Assembly (NCBI GenBank): GCA_000934455.1
Contig: KN883380.1
Span: forward strand, 95,446-138,882
From: Apostichopus parvimensis
Taxonomy: Eukaryota > Echinodermata > Holothuroidea > Aspidochirotida > Stichopodidae
DNA length: 43,437 nucleotides
Reading direction: 5' to 3'
Below the pieces are notes generated by a model. It was not told where the DNA came from. It did no database searches and worked only from the letters and a program-made list of their open reading frames with translations. Shown here piece by piece: positions 10,875 through 20,898 of this stretch (positions within the stretch are counted from its first letter, which is position 1; the number at the start of each line of letters is the position of its first letter). The translations under genes were made by a program, and so were the position numbers.

Positions 10875-11273
10875 GTAATCGTTTTGTGACTGGCCGTCTT
10901 AGACAACCATTTCACTTAAACTTTACAGCATCATGTAGGAGAGTAAAATATCCACAAATGGGCGAATTTTTTTGCTGTAACTCTCTTTCGTTGGTTCGTT
11001 TTGACCTATTTTGTGTCAGTTAGGAATACTTGTGTGAGGGCGAAGTTGGATTGCAAACGTTGTTTCATAGGTTTTCGTTGATTTTTTCTCGGATATCTTT
11101 GCCCTACCATACATTGGAATTACTTTTAATCCATTCTGTGAAGTTTTGGTAAGTTGTAAACCTTCAATGTCTGTAAATTCTGTGAGTGAATTGTAGGACC
11201 TACTTTACGTAAAATGCGGGTAAATTCAAATTTAATGATATGCGTGATCGTTGATCTTTCTTCGAGGTCACGG

Positions 11274-11290
11274 GGTCAGACTTCCAACTG
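11274..11290 (-). repeat. Right terminal inverted repeat
   Basis: GGTCAGACTTCCAACTG, exact complement of 311-327 and followed by AATG at 11291-11294. Confidence 0.75.
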
Positions 11291-11294
11291 AATG

Positions 11295-11776
11295 ACAGGT
11301 GTTTGTAGACCTATTCAGTTGTAAAACAAGTGTGGATATTATACACGAGTCGTTTGTTCAGCCTTGGATGAGTAAGCAAGAATGTGTGGCCTATAGATTC
11401 CTGTCAAGTATCTATACTGTACAGATCCAACCAGCACAGGGTTAATTACTTTCTTTCGAGACTAAACGCTACTGTTTATTTCCAGTAGTACCGTTTAGTA
11501 CAGCTTCACTGAAGGAATCATGATGGAACCAGGGAGATGTTATGTAACAGCATCGGAGTGTATATTTACATTGTTTATTACTCCTGGCCTTGCTGTACCA
11601 GGCTTGCTTCATCTCTGGCTGTAGTCAGGGTTACCTACCATGAAGTGGTCATCAATCAAGCAATTTCTTTCTAATGTTAGTATTTTTTTCAGGAGTGTTT
11701 AAAATGGGGACATCATCCATCTGGGAGCTGAGAGTTCAGTTTACTACTCAGCACTTCAGAGTATATAAGTTTATTC
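11295..11776. other. Intergenic spacer, nothing recognised
   Basis: No supported coding frame, RNA gene or clear repeat between the large transposon and the TTAA MITE. Confidence 0.4.
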
Positions 11777-12386
11777 TTAAAGCAGCATTTTGCGTCCTTT
11801 TCTATAATTTTTCTCAACCTCACTGACTCCACTATGCCGTAACGACATACATACCTAGCTTATCTATTTAAATCTTACTTCAAATGGTGGCATAAAAGTC
11901 GAAAAATTTGTAACTTTCAACTTTGTTTTTCTCCAAGATATTTTCCGTTGGGATCCCAATAAACCTCGCCCATAATATGAATATTTAAACACTACGAACG
12001 TCATTGACCAATACGTAATATAACACCATGCTTGATTTGTGTACAGTCTATATGGCAGTTGCATAACAACTCCCTGGTTGTACCAACGCAAAGTCTTGAA
12101 TCTATTTTTAGCAACGGCTCACAGCTAATCCTGCATCTGTGATTGGTTGAAATCAAACTAGTGGGTTTTGCGGAACTGTATGTGATTAATTTTAATTGTG
12201 GAATTTGTCGTGGACACTGTTCTCATTCTCTGCAAATATCCTTAATTACTCGCCAATTAACGTTGTTGGCAGGGAAAAACTTGGCTAATATCTTAGTTTG
12301 CTGTTTTGTGAGAGATATATGTAAAAAACTCGATGGACATGTCAAAAAAGTAGAAAACGGCGACCAAACGCAAAATGCTGCTTTAA
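11777..12386. mobile_element. TTAA-flanked MITE (Kolobok/piggyBac type), 602 bp
   Basis: Left end TTAA|AGCAGCATTTTGCGT (TIR 11781-11795) and right end ACGCAAAATGCTGCT|TTAA (TIR 12368-12382) are exact inverted copies of 15 bp, flanked by TTAA at 11777-11780 and 12383-12386. TTAA duplications are made by Kolobok and piggyBac transposases; the ends do not begin with the CCY typical of piggyBac, so Kolobok is the more likely driver. It encodes no transposase; the longest frame across it has a non-ATG start and runs past the right end. Confidence 0.82.
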
Positions 12387-13369
12387 TATCAGTTTTGTGC
12401 TTCTCTTTACTGTTCATGTTCAATGTACATTTCTTTGCAGTGAATTATATTTTATACATTTTGTACTTCAGCATCTCATTTCTTATAAAAAAAAAATCAT
12501 GCATTCAGTATCCAACAATCGGAGAGGAAGTTCTGAAATTAATAAAAATGGTCAGCAACTATATACCCTGTGTCATTGTGATTTATTAATTAGTAAAGTT
12601 TCTTGTTATTAACTTTCCCCATCTGTAATAATTTACCATTTTAAGCTGCATGCATGGGGAATATATATATATATATATACCGCTATTTTAAACGCATTGG
12701 GAATTATTTAGATAATACTGGGACCTTACAGTATATGAGCAAGCGGGGCTGGGGGGGGGGGTCAGAGCTAATCATTCCATATTAGATCATATGTTCGTAT
12801 TGTTTTCAATTATAGATATCTATATCAGTAAAAGAAAAATGTGTCTTTTTTTGTGCCTCTGTCTACTAGAAGGAAACGTTTGTTTTGATAAATAGGACAT
12901 TCCTGCGGTTTAAGTGAATAACATTAGTGAAATGGTTCTTCGTGTGATGCAGCCCTTGTATAGGAATGCTAAATCGTGTGGGACCGTAAAAAGAATAGGA
13001 TTTATTTGATGATTATTGGGCGTTGGACAGGGGGACTACTTATTTTCAACATAATATTCGTCATCTTTAAGGGAATAAACGATTTAAGCGGTTCTTTCAG
13101 AGAACATTCACATGAAGATGACGTGGAGGTCTTTCACTCAGTGGCGGAGCTAGAGGTATTGGTCAGGGGGTCGAGAATGGTCTTAGGGCCCCGTTTGGGC
13201 GCTTTCGACACTATCTAAGTGGAGCATGTTTTAAAAAAAATATTTAGGGATAAAGTTCTTGGCGTTACGGACAGTTATTCTTTCCGTGGGTATTCAATTT
13301 AACTTTAATAATAAATTTACTAAAGCCAAAGCGTTGCAAGTAGGCCTAAATCAGATATACAGAGCATTG
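12387..13369. other. AT-rich intergenic DNA with (TA)n and a G-run
   Basis: Contains a (TA)n microsatellite at 12661-12679 and a G10 run near 12750. No gene is supported. A possible single hAT-type end lies at 13139. Confidence 0.4.
13139..13156 (+). mobile_element. Possible hAT-type transposon end (unpaired)
   Basis: CAGTGGCGGAGCTAGAGG resembles the CAGTGGCGTAGCC-type hAT terminus found paired at 18400. No matching opposite end is seen in the window, so it may be a truncated relic. Confidence 0.35.
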
Positions 13370-14190
13370 CAAATAAACCAGGCAGTTAAAGCATTGTAAG
13401 TAAATCAGGCACATAGGGCATTGTTCAGTTAAAGCATTGTAAGTAAATCAGGCATTAAAAGCATTGCAATTAAACCAAGCACATAGGGCATTGTGCAGTT
13501 AAAGCATTGGAAGTAAATCAGGCACATAGGGCATTGAACAGTTGAAGCATTGTAAGTAAATCAGGCAGTTAAAACATTGGAAGTAAATCAGGCACATAGG
13601 GCATTGTACAGTTTAAGCATTGTAAGTAAACCAGGCACAGAGAGCATTGTACAGTTAAAGCATTGTCAGTAAATCAGGCATTAAAAGCATTGCAATTAAA
13701 CCAAGCAGAGAGCGCATTGTGCAGTTAAAGCATTGGAACTATAATAAGGCACAGATGCCATTGTACAGTTAAAGCATTGTAAGTAAATCAGGCAGTTAAA
13801 GCATTGCAAGTAAATCAGGTACAGAGGGCACTGTGCAGATAAAGCATTGCAAGTAAATAAGGAACAGAAAGCATTGTACGGTTGAAGCATTGTAAGTCAA
13901 TCAGGCAGTTAAAGCATTGGAAGTAAATCAGGCACATAGGGCATTGTACAGTGTAAGCATTGTAAGTAAATCAGGCAGTTAAAGCATTGTAAGTAAATCA
14001 GGCACAAAGAGCATTGTACAGTTAAAGCATTGTCAGTAAATCAGGCATCAAAAGCATTGCAATTAAACCAAGCACAGAGAACATTGTGCAGTTAAAGCAT
14101 TGCAAGTGAACGAGGCACAAAGGGCATTGTACAGTTAAAGCATTGTAAGCAAATCAGGCACAGAGAGCAGTGTACAGTTACGACATTACG
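13370..14190 (+). repeat. ~44-bp minisatellite built on GCATTG modules
   Basis: About twenty irregular units alternate two modules, GCATTGTACAGTTAAA (16 bp) and GCATTGTAAGTAAATCAGGCACATAGG (27-28 bp). Some units skip one module, giving ~27-bp variants (AAATCAGGCAGTTAAAGCATTG). Copies differ by point changes. No coding role is likely; the minus-strand frame across it is repeat-derived. Confidence 0.9.
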
Positions 14191-14227
14191 ACATCATCCA
14201 CACCATTCGGGAAATTCCCTGTTGTAC

Positions 14228-14556
14228 GATGTTACTTGTAGAGCGCGATACATTATCCAATCACACCCGAGTATTTAATAATAATAATCACCAGTTGTTA
14301 TTACGATGCTTAAGCGACCACAAATGTGGGGAAAACCCGCAAGGGCCTATACACGTCGGCTTCCGATTCAACATTTTAACTTATACTTGGACTCTTTTCG
14401 ATTTAGAAAGTCATTTCAGATGGGAATACAGTAGATTGCTCTTGGATGAAAACCCACCTTACTATGACCCTGCCGGGTATCGAACCCGAAACCCGCCCGA
14501 TTGCTTAGCATCATTGCTTCAAATGCCAACGCCTTTATCCACTCGGCCACAGCACC
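14228..14556 (-). mobile_element. tRNA-derived SINE
   Basis: Read on the minus strand, the head (14556 down to 14466) is tRNA-Ser/Leu-like: GGTGCTGTGGCCGAGTGGAT gives acceptor and D arm with a box A, and CGGGTTCGATACCCG gives a T arm with a box B. The acceptor halves pair at six of seven positions counting G-U. The anticodon stem pairs poorly, so it is not a working tRNA gene. The body continues to GGTGATTATTATTATTAAA and a tail resembling GCGCTCTACAAGTAA, a 3' end common in SINE/LINE pairs. Target duplications were not identified. Confidence 0.7.
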
Positions 14557-14599
14557 GGTATAAATTTCGTGTAAATAAATTCGATAATCTGTTCTGTTC

Positions 14600-15330
14600 A
14601 AACCAAATACCTATGTGATAAATTGTTAACTTGCATAATTCACTAAACCCAGTGTTAACATAAAATCAAAGTATACTCGCGGCTGTGATTCACTACATTA
14701 GATTCGATTGCTCTGTTTAGAAACCCAACGTAAAATCCTCGAATCAAAACTAATAGACCTGTCAAGGTAGGCAGCTGCGTACATATGATGGGCTAGGAGG
14801 GAAGAAGGGGTGGGTGAGGGGGGGGGGTGATAAGAGGTGTATACATTCCATGTTTCGAGCTCACAAAACCAAAAAATCATAAGTTTACTTTGTTTCCGGG
14901 GTGAGGTTGCTCCCAGACTCGTTACGTGAGGAATCGGCTTCAACGAACCCGGGGTCAAATCCTCCCTTTCTAAAATCCTGAATCGACAGATTTAGCGAGA
15001 GTGGCGAAACTGATTAGTCCAGAAAATAAATTGGCTTGTCTAAGTTGCCCAACATTCAAGAACAAAACATGATGACAGCAAAGTATATAGGTTGCAATAT
15101 CTAAGTATACGGTTTTGTTATCGTCAAATACAAAATTGTAAAAATATATAAATATAAAATGTAAGGTTAACAAATCAGTAAAACAATAATGTTAAATTCA
15201 CTTGGGTTCAAACTCCTTTGTTCTTCTTCATATTTTCCAAATAATAATCATAAAGACGGCCACTGTGGTTCCTTGTTCGGGGAATATATTAAAGTGTTGT
15301 ATATCATCACCCAATATGTTGAATATAAAT
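14600..15330. other. Intergenic DNA, no gene recognised
   Basis: Contains a G10 run near 14820 and otherwise unremarkable AT-rich sequence. The short frames here show no family features. Confidence 0.4.
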
Positions 15331-15339
15331 GCCGACATG

Positions 15340-15980
15340 TACCCGCTATTAACCTAAAACTGTATTCCAAGTTTGGATAAAATCTGATGGAAGGTTGTGC
15401 AGTTATTGCAATTTGAATATTTTGGCCCCTCCCAAAAATTTTGGGCCCAAACAAAGTGGCCCAAAACTATATTTACCCCTAAAACTTGAGCACCAAATAA
15501 AGTGGGCCCAAAAATTCTGGGTCCCGTAAATTTGGACCTAAAGAATGTGTCCCAACATCATCTGGGGTCGATATAAATATTGGGCCACCTGGCCTAAAAA
15601 ATGAACCTGTTTTTTTTGGGCCCAGATGGTCCTCACAAAAGTAGGCCTACATGAATCAGCTACTTTGGCTACAATCCGAATTACAGCTGCGGAGTTATTG
15701 CAATGTAAAGCAATTGTGGGCCCAAAGGGTCCCAAAAATATTGGGCCCACAAATTCAGCTCGCCCAAAAGAATGTGTCCCAAAATGCATTTGAGTTAAAA
15801 ATAAATTTTGGGACACACCCAGCCCAAACATGAGCCAATAATTTTTGGGGGCTCAGATGGTCCTTGCAAGATATATGAGGCCTATATGTACAGTACCAGC
15901 AATTAACCAACAACTGTATTCCAATTTTGATTACAATCAGACTTATGGTTGCGGACTTCAGATTTGTTTATGTTTGACCC
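15340..15980. repeat. Diverged tandem repeat rich in TGGGCCCAAA palindromes
   Basis: About three units of roughly 265-285 bp share an AACTGTATTCCAA...GGAGTTATTGCAA-type block (near 15347-15410, 15655-15695 and 15899-15955). They also share GCTCAGATGGTCCT...AGGCCTA (15617 and 15843). The linking DNA is filled with GGGCCCAAA and its variants. It lies just downstream of the 3' end of the sulfotransferase gene. Confidence 0.65.
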
Positions 15981-16126
15981 CATAACCTCATTAATATTCA
16001 TAGATTCAAGCGCTACGATAGGGCAAACCTCCCTCTATAGTATACATCTACATATCAAGTAGAGGAAATACATCACTCCATTGTTGAGTTATCGCGGATC
16101 CACAACCATTTCTTACACTTTGTACC

Positions 16127-17540
16127 TCATAAATGTTCCATTACGCTCACTTTTAACTTCAGGCGTTGTTTTTGTCGGTCGAAAATTTCCCTGCCTTTTT
16201 CATAAATTTTCATATCATAAAATAAAGCTTTCTTAACCTCTGGACTTGCTTGCAGAATTCTTTTATCCTTATTCTTACTGTCATCACTACTCGTCCGCTT
16301 GGAAGGACTTTTATTGATTTGCTTACCTCTACATCGACGGTAGAAAGGTAAGTCATAGGTAACAGACAGCATCTTCAGTGACAAGTCGAAATCTTCCGTC
16401 AGCCCAATTACTGAAAACCAAGACTCTAAATTATCTAAAACGTTCTCCAATAAATGCATTTTCCCTGTATTATTCAATACATTGTTTAAATATGCTTTCT
16501 CTTTGAACCAGCACTGGTGGGTGTCTGCATAGCTAATATACTTCATCGATCCCCTCGGTACGAAATCTACATCACCGTTATCAAACATCTCGTGTATGAC
16601 GTCATTATTCCGACAATACCCTTTCTGCATCAACAGTTGGTAAAAGAAATAACTGCCTTGATAAATCGCCCATTCTCGCAGAGTGAAGTTGCCCACAGTT
16701 AACGGTCCACAAAGCTGATCCCAATACTGGACCCGACAATAATAATAAGACGAAATAACTCGATCGTATGGATCCCGCAAGACGGTAAAATAGGAACAAT
16801 TCTTAGCCGGATAAAGCTGGCACACACCGAAGGAGTAACCCCCGGCAAATGCATTGTGTTTAACGACATCACTGGGCTTTAAATGCGACATCACTTTAGA
16901 CGAATAGATGAGAAGGGAATGATTTGTTAAAATTCCTCTTCTCTGCATACTCGTTAGGCAAATCTTGATAGACGAACCGGCCGCCTTATTGTGATGAAGA
17001 AAAGCCAGGACGCCCTCTTTATAGTCAACTGGTCGTAGCCCCTGATCTATTCCACGGAGGAAATAATTCGGAAGCGTGTTTCCGCCAAGAGGAAGCAGAG
17101 AGTTAAGGTCTAATTTTGCCGTCGTCTTTGCGAAATTTGCATTTCCGTCATGATCGTCACCTGGTGGTGCAGGGTTGTTGTTAGCCAAGACACGCTCTTC
17201 TAACGCTAACGTGTCCCTTCCGCCCCACTGTCCATTAGCTCTGTCGGTTTCCTGGGACGTCGACGTCCCTGCTAATATCTGAACCCGGGACAGACCACTC
17301 GATGAGTCATCGGATGTTACGTACCCCTCCTGTAAATGTTTGTCATTGTGTCCTGCTGATATTCCAAACGTCCCACTGCCCACGTTCAGGTCACCGGCTT
17401 CCAAATATCTGGCCCCGTTCCTTTCGATGACGTCATTCTGTAACATCGTTTCGTCCTTACCACTTATATCGGTTACCGTCAATGACCCACGGTTTGTGAA
17501 TTTTTCCTTTGCCCAGAGTGTGAAGTTACCTTCCTCCAAT
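16127..17540 (-). CDS. PAPS-dependent sulfotransferase, terminal exon
   Basis: 470 codons plus a TGA stop (16127-16129). The exon begins after the acceptor TTTTTTTCTACAG (minus strand, G at 17541), entering at the third base of a codon. Exon residues about 1-175 form a polar, glycosylation-prone stem. Residues about 180-190 contain HHNKAAGSS, the 5'-phosphosulfate loop that binds PAPS, with a Lys and Ser-Ser in the expected places. Residues about 248-264 contain LRDPYDRVISSYYYC, the 3'-phosphate-binding motif with conserved Arg and Ser. NHS, NCS, NFT and NNT sequons fit a lumenal Golgi enzyme. The C-terminal tail is Lys/Arg-rich. These motifs place it in the membrane-bound carbohydrate sulfotransferase group (Sulfotransfer_2-like); the acceptor sugar cannot be told from sequence alone. 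The signal-anchor exon is probably 19839-19964. Confidence 0.85.
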
Positions 17541-17615
17541 CTGTAGAAAAAAATAAACGTGACAAGGAGATAACGTTTTTTATTTTTTTTAAGTAACTCC
17601 ATGGAACGGAAACAA

Positions 17616-17642
17616 ATAACAACAACAACAACAACAACAACA
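17616..17642. repeat. (AAC)n microsatellite in the sulfotransferase intron
   Basis: Eight or so AAC units just upstream (minus-strand sense) of the terminal exon. In a naive translation it gives a run of valines, which is an artefact of reading intron. Confidence 0.85.
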
Positions 17643-17699
17643 CGGGTAGAAAACAAAGAACAATGACACAAAAACAAAGGAGTGCGCTATTCTACTTTA

Positions 17700-18391
17700 A
17701 TGTAATTAATAGTCATTAGGTATGAGTTTCTATACCACACTGCTGCAATTTGTATGTTTGCAAGGAATCATACCGCAATATGAGTATAGTGTAACATCCG
17801 CCCTTGAAGGTCAACCTTTGCCAAGAAAAAGCCTAAGAAACTAATTACTGCAGTGACATCTTTGGCCATGTTTTCAGCAAATCATAATCATAATATTTTT
17901 TCCCGTTTTGTTTTGGCTTAATTGGGATGCTGAAATGAAGAGGTGTATGAACTAAGTCACTAATGAGCTAAAAAAGTCATTAGGATTGAAGATTTCTATT
18001 GTTTGATTTTTATTTATTATTATTTATTAATAGAAATTCGGGTTGATACTAGTGTAGCGTGCGCAAAGGTGGGTTCGGCGGGAGCGGGAAGGGATTGGGG
18101 AGGGGGGGTTGGAGGCACGGCTTGGGAGGGTGGATGGTTCAGTCGTAGATTTTGTTTGTTATTAGCCGTGGAAGAATTATATCCATGCTAGCGGTGTACT
18201 GTACCTCTCTTAACCACACACAAAATTAAGATTACAGAACTTTTATAAGCACAACCTTAAGTTCAGGGATAACGGCAGACCTAATTTATAGTCTAAGTAT
18301 ATTGCCAAAGGATGTAGTATATTTATCGTTAGATTTTATTTTTTGGGAGTGGACACCCACACTCCCCCTCCCATCCCTCCCCCCCCCCCAC
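17700..18391. other. Intron sequence of the sulfotransferase gene
   Basis: No additional exon could be recognised between the terminal exon and the hAT MITE. It contains G-rich and C-rich runs near 18090 and 18380. Confidence 0.4.
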
Positions 18392-19105
18392 CCTTCAACC
18401 AGTGGCGTAGCCAGCATTCTATTGTTAGGGGGGCAAGATTTTTCTTAAGGGGGGCAACCTCGTGAAGGTTGATGGTAGGAATTGTGAGATATGAAATTGA
18501 ATATAATGATCTTTCAATTCCATCGTTTCGAAATACGCTATAGGGGCCTACGGTTTAACAAATAACAGTAATGCAGCGTGTGTAAATGAATACATAATTC
18601 CGCACATCATGAAAGGATACAATGAATAAATTAGCTACTCTATTATCACTACATGCCCAGATTTCCACACAAACAAGTTTCACTAGGCCTATAGGGCCTA
18701 TACGTGCAGTGAAAATTCTCCACGAGTGGCAACGTTGGTCGCTGAAAATGCACATGGGTTGCTAGCGTTAGTTTGTAATGGTTATACAACCGGCCAAATT
18801 ATTGTCGCTTATTCTCTAGGACGATATTGATCAACGGTCTCCGTATGTGGGTATGATCAACGCCCAAAAAGTGTAATATCTCGGTCTGATTACCAAGTTC
18901 TGACCTTATATGAAGTATGAACATGAGCCCTAGAGATATGAATACTTGTGATTAGAACTCGAAGACATGTAAAAAAGAAGTATTTTGAATACATCACTGA
19001 ATTTCATTGGGGGGGGGGCAAGACTGTAGCACAAAGCAAATTTGGGTGGATATGCCGCCCCTCACCTCCCCCCTCCACCCCCTTGGCTACGCCACTGCTT
19101 TCAAC
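18392..19105. mobile_element. hAT-type MITE, 698 bp, inside the sulfotransferase intron
   Basis: Ends are CAGTGGCGTAGCCA (18400-18413) and TGGCTACGCCACTG (19084-19097), exact 14-bp inverted repeats with G-rich subterminal DNA on both sides. The flanking 8-mers CCTTCAAC (18392-18399) and CTTTCAAC (19098-19105) differ by one base, matching the 8-bp duplication of hAT transposases. No transposase is encoded. Confidence 0.85.
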
Positions 19106-19608
19106 ATGGAGGTCGGCTAAACTGATCTCAGGGCCAAGTTATATCCCCTTTATAAAGTCCTTCATCGCCACTTCCTCTTTCATAAAGGTTCGACCCAATA
19201 TCTCTCGGATGACTTTAGAATCCATGCACACCCCGTCCCCGATTTGGAGAAAAAAATGGAACTGGATGCTTATTATGCAAACTAGTACTATAATTTGTGA
19301 CTTTTGACCATTTTTAAATGAATTTCTACACAATTGACAAACATGTTCTATTTATTAGGCTACTGTACAGTACACCATAATGTTTTCGTCCCTGAAATAT
19401 TCTGACTGAAGGAGTAACGGTGAGGGTACGTGGCAGCTGGGAGTGGGGTTATATAATCTCTCATATCTATGCATAATTTCTACGGTTTCATTATGGGGGT
19501 GGGGTTGGCTACAAAAGCATACGTGATCACTTCAATTATAGCGAGAGACAGTTCGACAAATTTTCATCAATTTAGAGTTTAACTATGAGTTAATTATGAT
19601 ATGGAGGG
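19106..19608. other. Intron sequence between MITE and assembly gap
   Basis: No exon is recognised. Sequence is lost into the gap at 19609. Confidence 0.35.
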
Positions 19609-19838
19609 NNNNNNNNNNNNNNNNNNNNNNNNNNNNNNNNNNNNNNNNNNNNNNNNNNNNNNNNNNNNNNNNNNNNNNNNNNNNNNNNNNNNNNNNNNNN
19701 NNNNNNNNNNNNNNNNNNNNNNNNNNNNNNNNNNNNNNNNNNNNNNNNNNNNNNNNNNNNNNNNNNNNNNNNNNNNNNNNNNNNNNNNNNNNNNNNNNNN
19801 NNNNNNNNNNNNNNNNNNNNNNNNNNNNNNNNNNNNNN
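19609..19838. other. Assembly gap (230 N)
   Basis: Unresolved bases. The gap removes the 3' end of the sulfotransferase first exon and its splice donor. Confidence 1.
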
Positions 19839-19964
19839 ATGTCGCACGCCTCGAAAGCTAGCACCCATCGATGTGTTGTACAAAACTATGGCACACAGAA
19901 ATAAGCCTCCCACCAGGACGGACCGACGACACAGACAAGATCGGTACCTGTTGCGACTCTCCAT
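19839..19964 (-). CDS. Sulfotransferase first coding exon (partial): type II signal anchor
   Basis: On the minus strand, ATG at 19964 opens 42 codons that run uninterrupted into the gap. The protein starts with a short basic cytoplasmic tail (ten or so residues rich in Arg), has two Arg before a hydrophobic segment at residues about 15-29 (SVLVGGLFLCAIVLY), and continues with a Ser/Gly-rich stretch containing an NTS sequon. This is the layout of a Golgi type II membrane enzyme and fits the anchor missing from the sulfotransferase exon 2.3 kb downstream on the same strand. Linking the two is inference, as the donor lies in the gap and other exons may lie between. No alternative upstream ATG in frame is close by. 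Confidence 0.65.
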
Positions 19965-20088
19965 TCTAAAGCCCTTCTGTAGCCGCCACCGCGGCGGTGT
20001 CGGGTTGCAAAGTTACACGACGATAGATTCAGTAGCAGTTTCCACACCGTTGATCTAGGGTGATAGTCTCAGTCGTACGATCTTAATC
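19965..20088 (-). promoter_or_regulatory. 5' leader / proximal promoter of the sulfotransferase gene
   Basis: Short sequence between the start codon and repeat copy A, with a GC-rich near-palindrome CCGCCACCGCGGCGG near 19983. No TATA box is evident. Its promoter role is inferred from position only. Confidence 0.35.
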
Positions 20089-20898
20089 ATTCATCACTAG
20101 GGGATATTAGCAATTTCAGCAATTACTTTAAATATCATGACTGCTGAAATGTACTTTCTTTTGACAGGAAAGAACATTTCATGTTGATTTAATTGTGAAA
20201 GAAATCGAAATTTAGTAACTTAGCTCTTACAATTAATTAAATACATTATAATGTACGAACTTAATCCTACTCGTTCCCTGCTGTTCAATAAGTTTGAAAT
20301 GGATCGTTCTGATTACAACAGTGTAAGATAAGGAATCATTGACCCTTGACGCTTTTGTAAGCGCTTCTGCATGACATACATCTGGTTTTATGGAAACCCT
20401 GTATATGTTCAGGTAACACGAAAACAAATATTATATGACATTTATTCGACGAATAACAATATAATAAGTTAGCAATCCATTGAATACATGTTGTTAAATA
20501 TTATCTGTTTAGGTTCTACAATGTATACGCACTTTTAATTATGGCAGAGCCCATATGATGTCATTTACATCCATGTCAACTTAAATCAACTCTGTTACTT
20601 TTAAAATGAGGTGAACATTTGACTTGGTCCCTCACACAAAGGACGCCTGCCATGCGCCTAATATTTCAAGACCCGGATTGTTTTGCGAGTCCAAAGTACA
20701 AATACGCGTGTAATGCCCATTGTTATGCGTACCAGTAAAGGTACAAGCTTCTTTGCACGGGTACGTGTACTTCATACTGCAATATTGTAGATCCTAGAGT
20801 TAAGTACGAGTACACATTTACAATGACGAATAAGTAAATACGCTATAATAGGAGTAACATTGCGAACTTACTACACGTTTGGCTTATTCGGCCGTTTA
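20089..20898 (+). repeat. ~820-bp dispersed repeat, copy A
   Basis: Runs from ATTCATCACTAGGGGATATT to TTACTACACGTTTGGCTTAT...GCCGTTTA. It aligns along its whole length with copies at 30136-30961 (same strand) and 39248-40075 (opposite strand), with clear blocks such as GACTGCTGAAATGT, AATCATTGACCCTT, GCTTCTGCATGACATAC and AATACAATAAGT-like sequence. It begins about 125 bp upstream of the sulfotransferase ATG, so it overlaps the likely promoter. No conserved coding frame is seen among the copies. Confidence 0.8.

Larger units (their letters stand above)
311..11290 (+). mobile_element. Large Academ-like DNA transposon with TIRs and 4-bp TSD
   Basis: The two ends carry the exact 17-bp inverted repeat CAGTTGGAAGTCTGACC (311-327) and its complement (11274-11290). 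The same four bases, AATG, flank it on the outside at 307-310 and 11291-11294, as expected for a target-site duplication. Inside is a single long transposase frame (2128-7287) with a DDE-like core, an XPG/FEN1-like nuclease domain and a CXC cluster. An XPG nuclease joined to a transposase and a 3-4 bp duplication are hallmarks of the Academ superfamily; the assignment is my inference from domains and ends, not from a database match. The inverted repeat does not extend far beyond 17 bp. About 4 kb after the coding part is non-coding and full of tandem repeats. An in-frame stop suggests this copy no longer makes a full transposase. Confidence 0.72.

Noticed and set aside
12143..12589. 148-codon frame on the plus strand
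   Set aside because: It starts at TTG, crosses the right end of the TTAA MITE and gains its hydrophobic character from T-rich DNA.
14229..14618. 129-codon plus-strand frame, and the minus frame reading GAVAEWIKALAFEA
   Set aside because: Both are translations of the tRNA-derived SINE, a common false gene call.
15538..15831. 97-codon minus frame
   Set aside because: It reads through the GGGCCC tandem repeat and has no independent support.
17541..17677. N-terminal extension of the sulfotransferase frame up to 17677
   Set aside because: It includes an (AAC)n microsatellite read as polyvaline and a polypyrimidine tract plus AG acceptor; it is intron, and the true N-terminus is probably at 19964.
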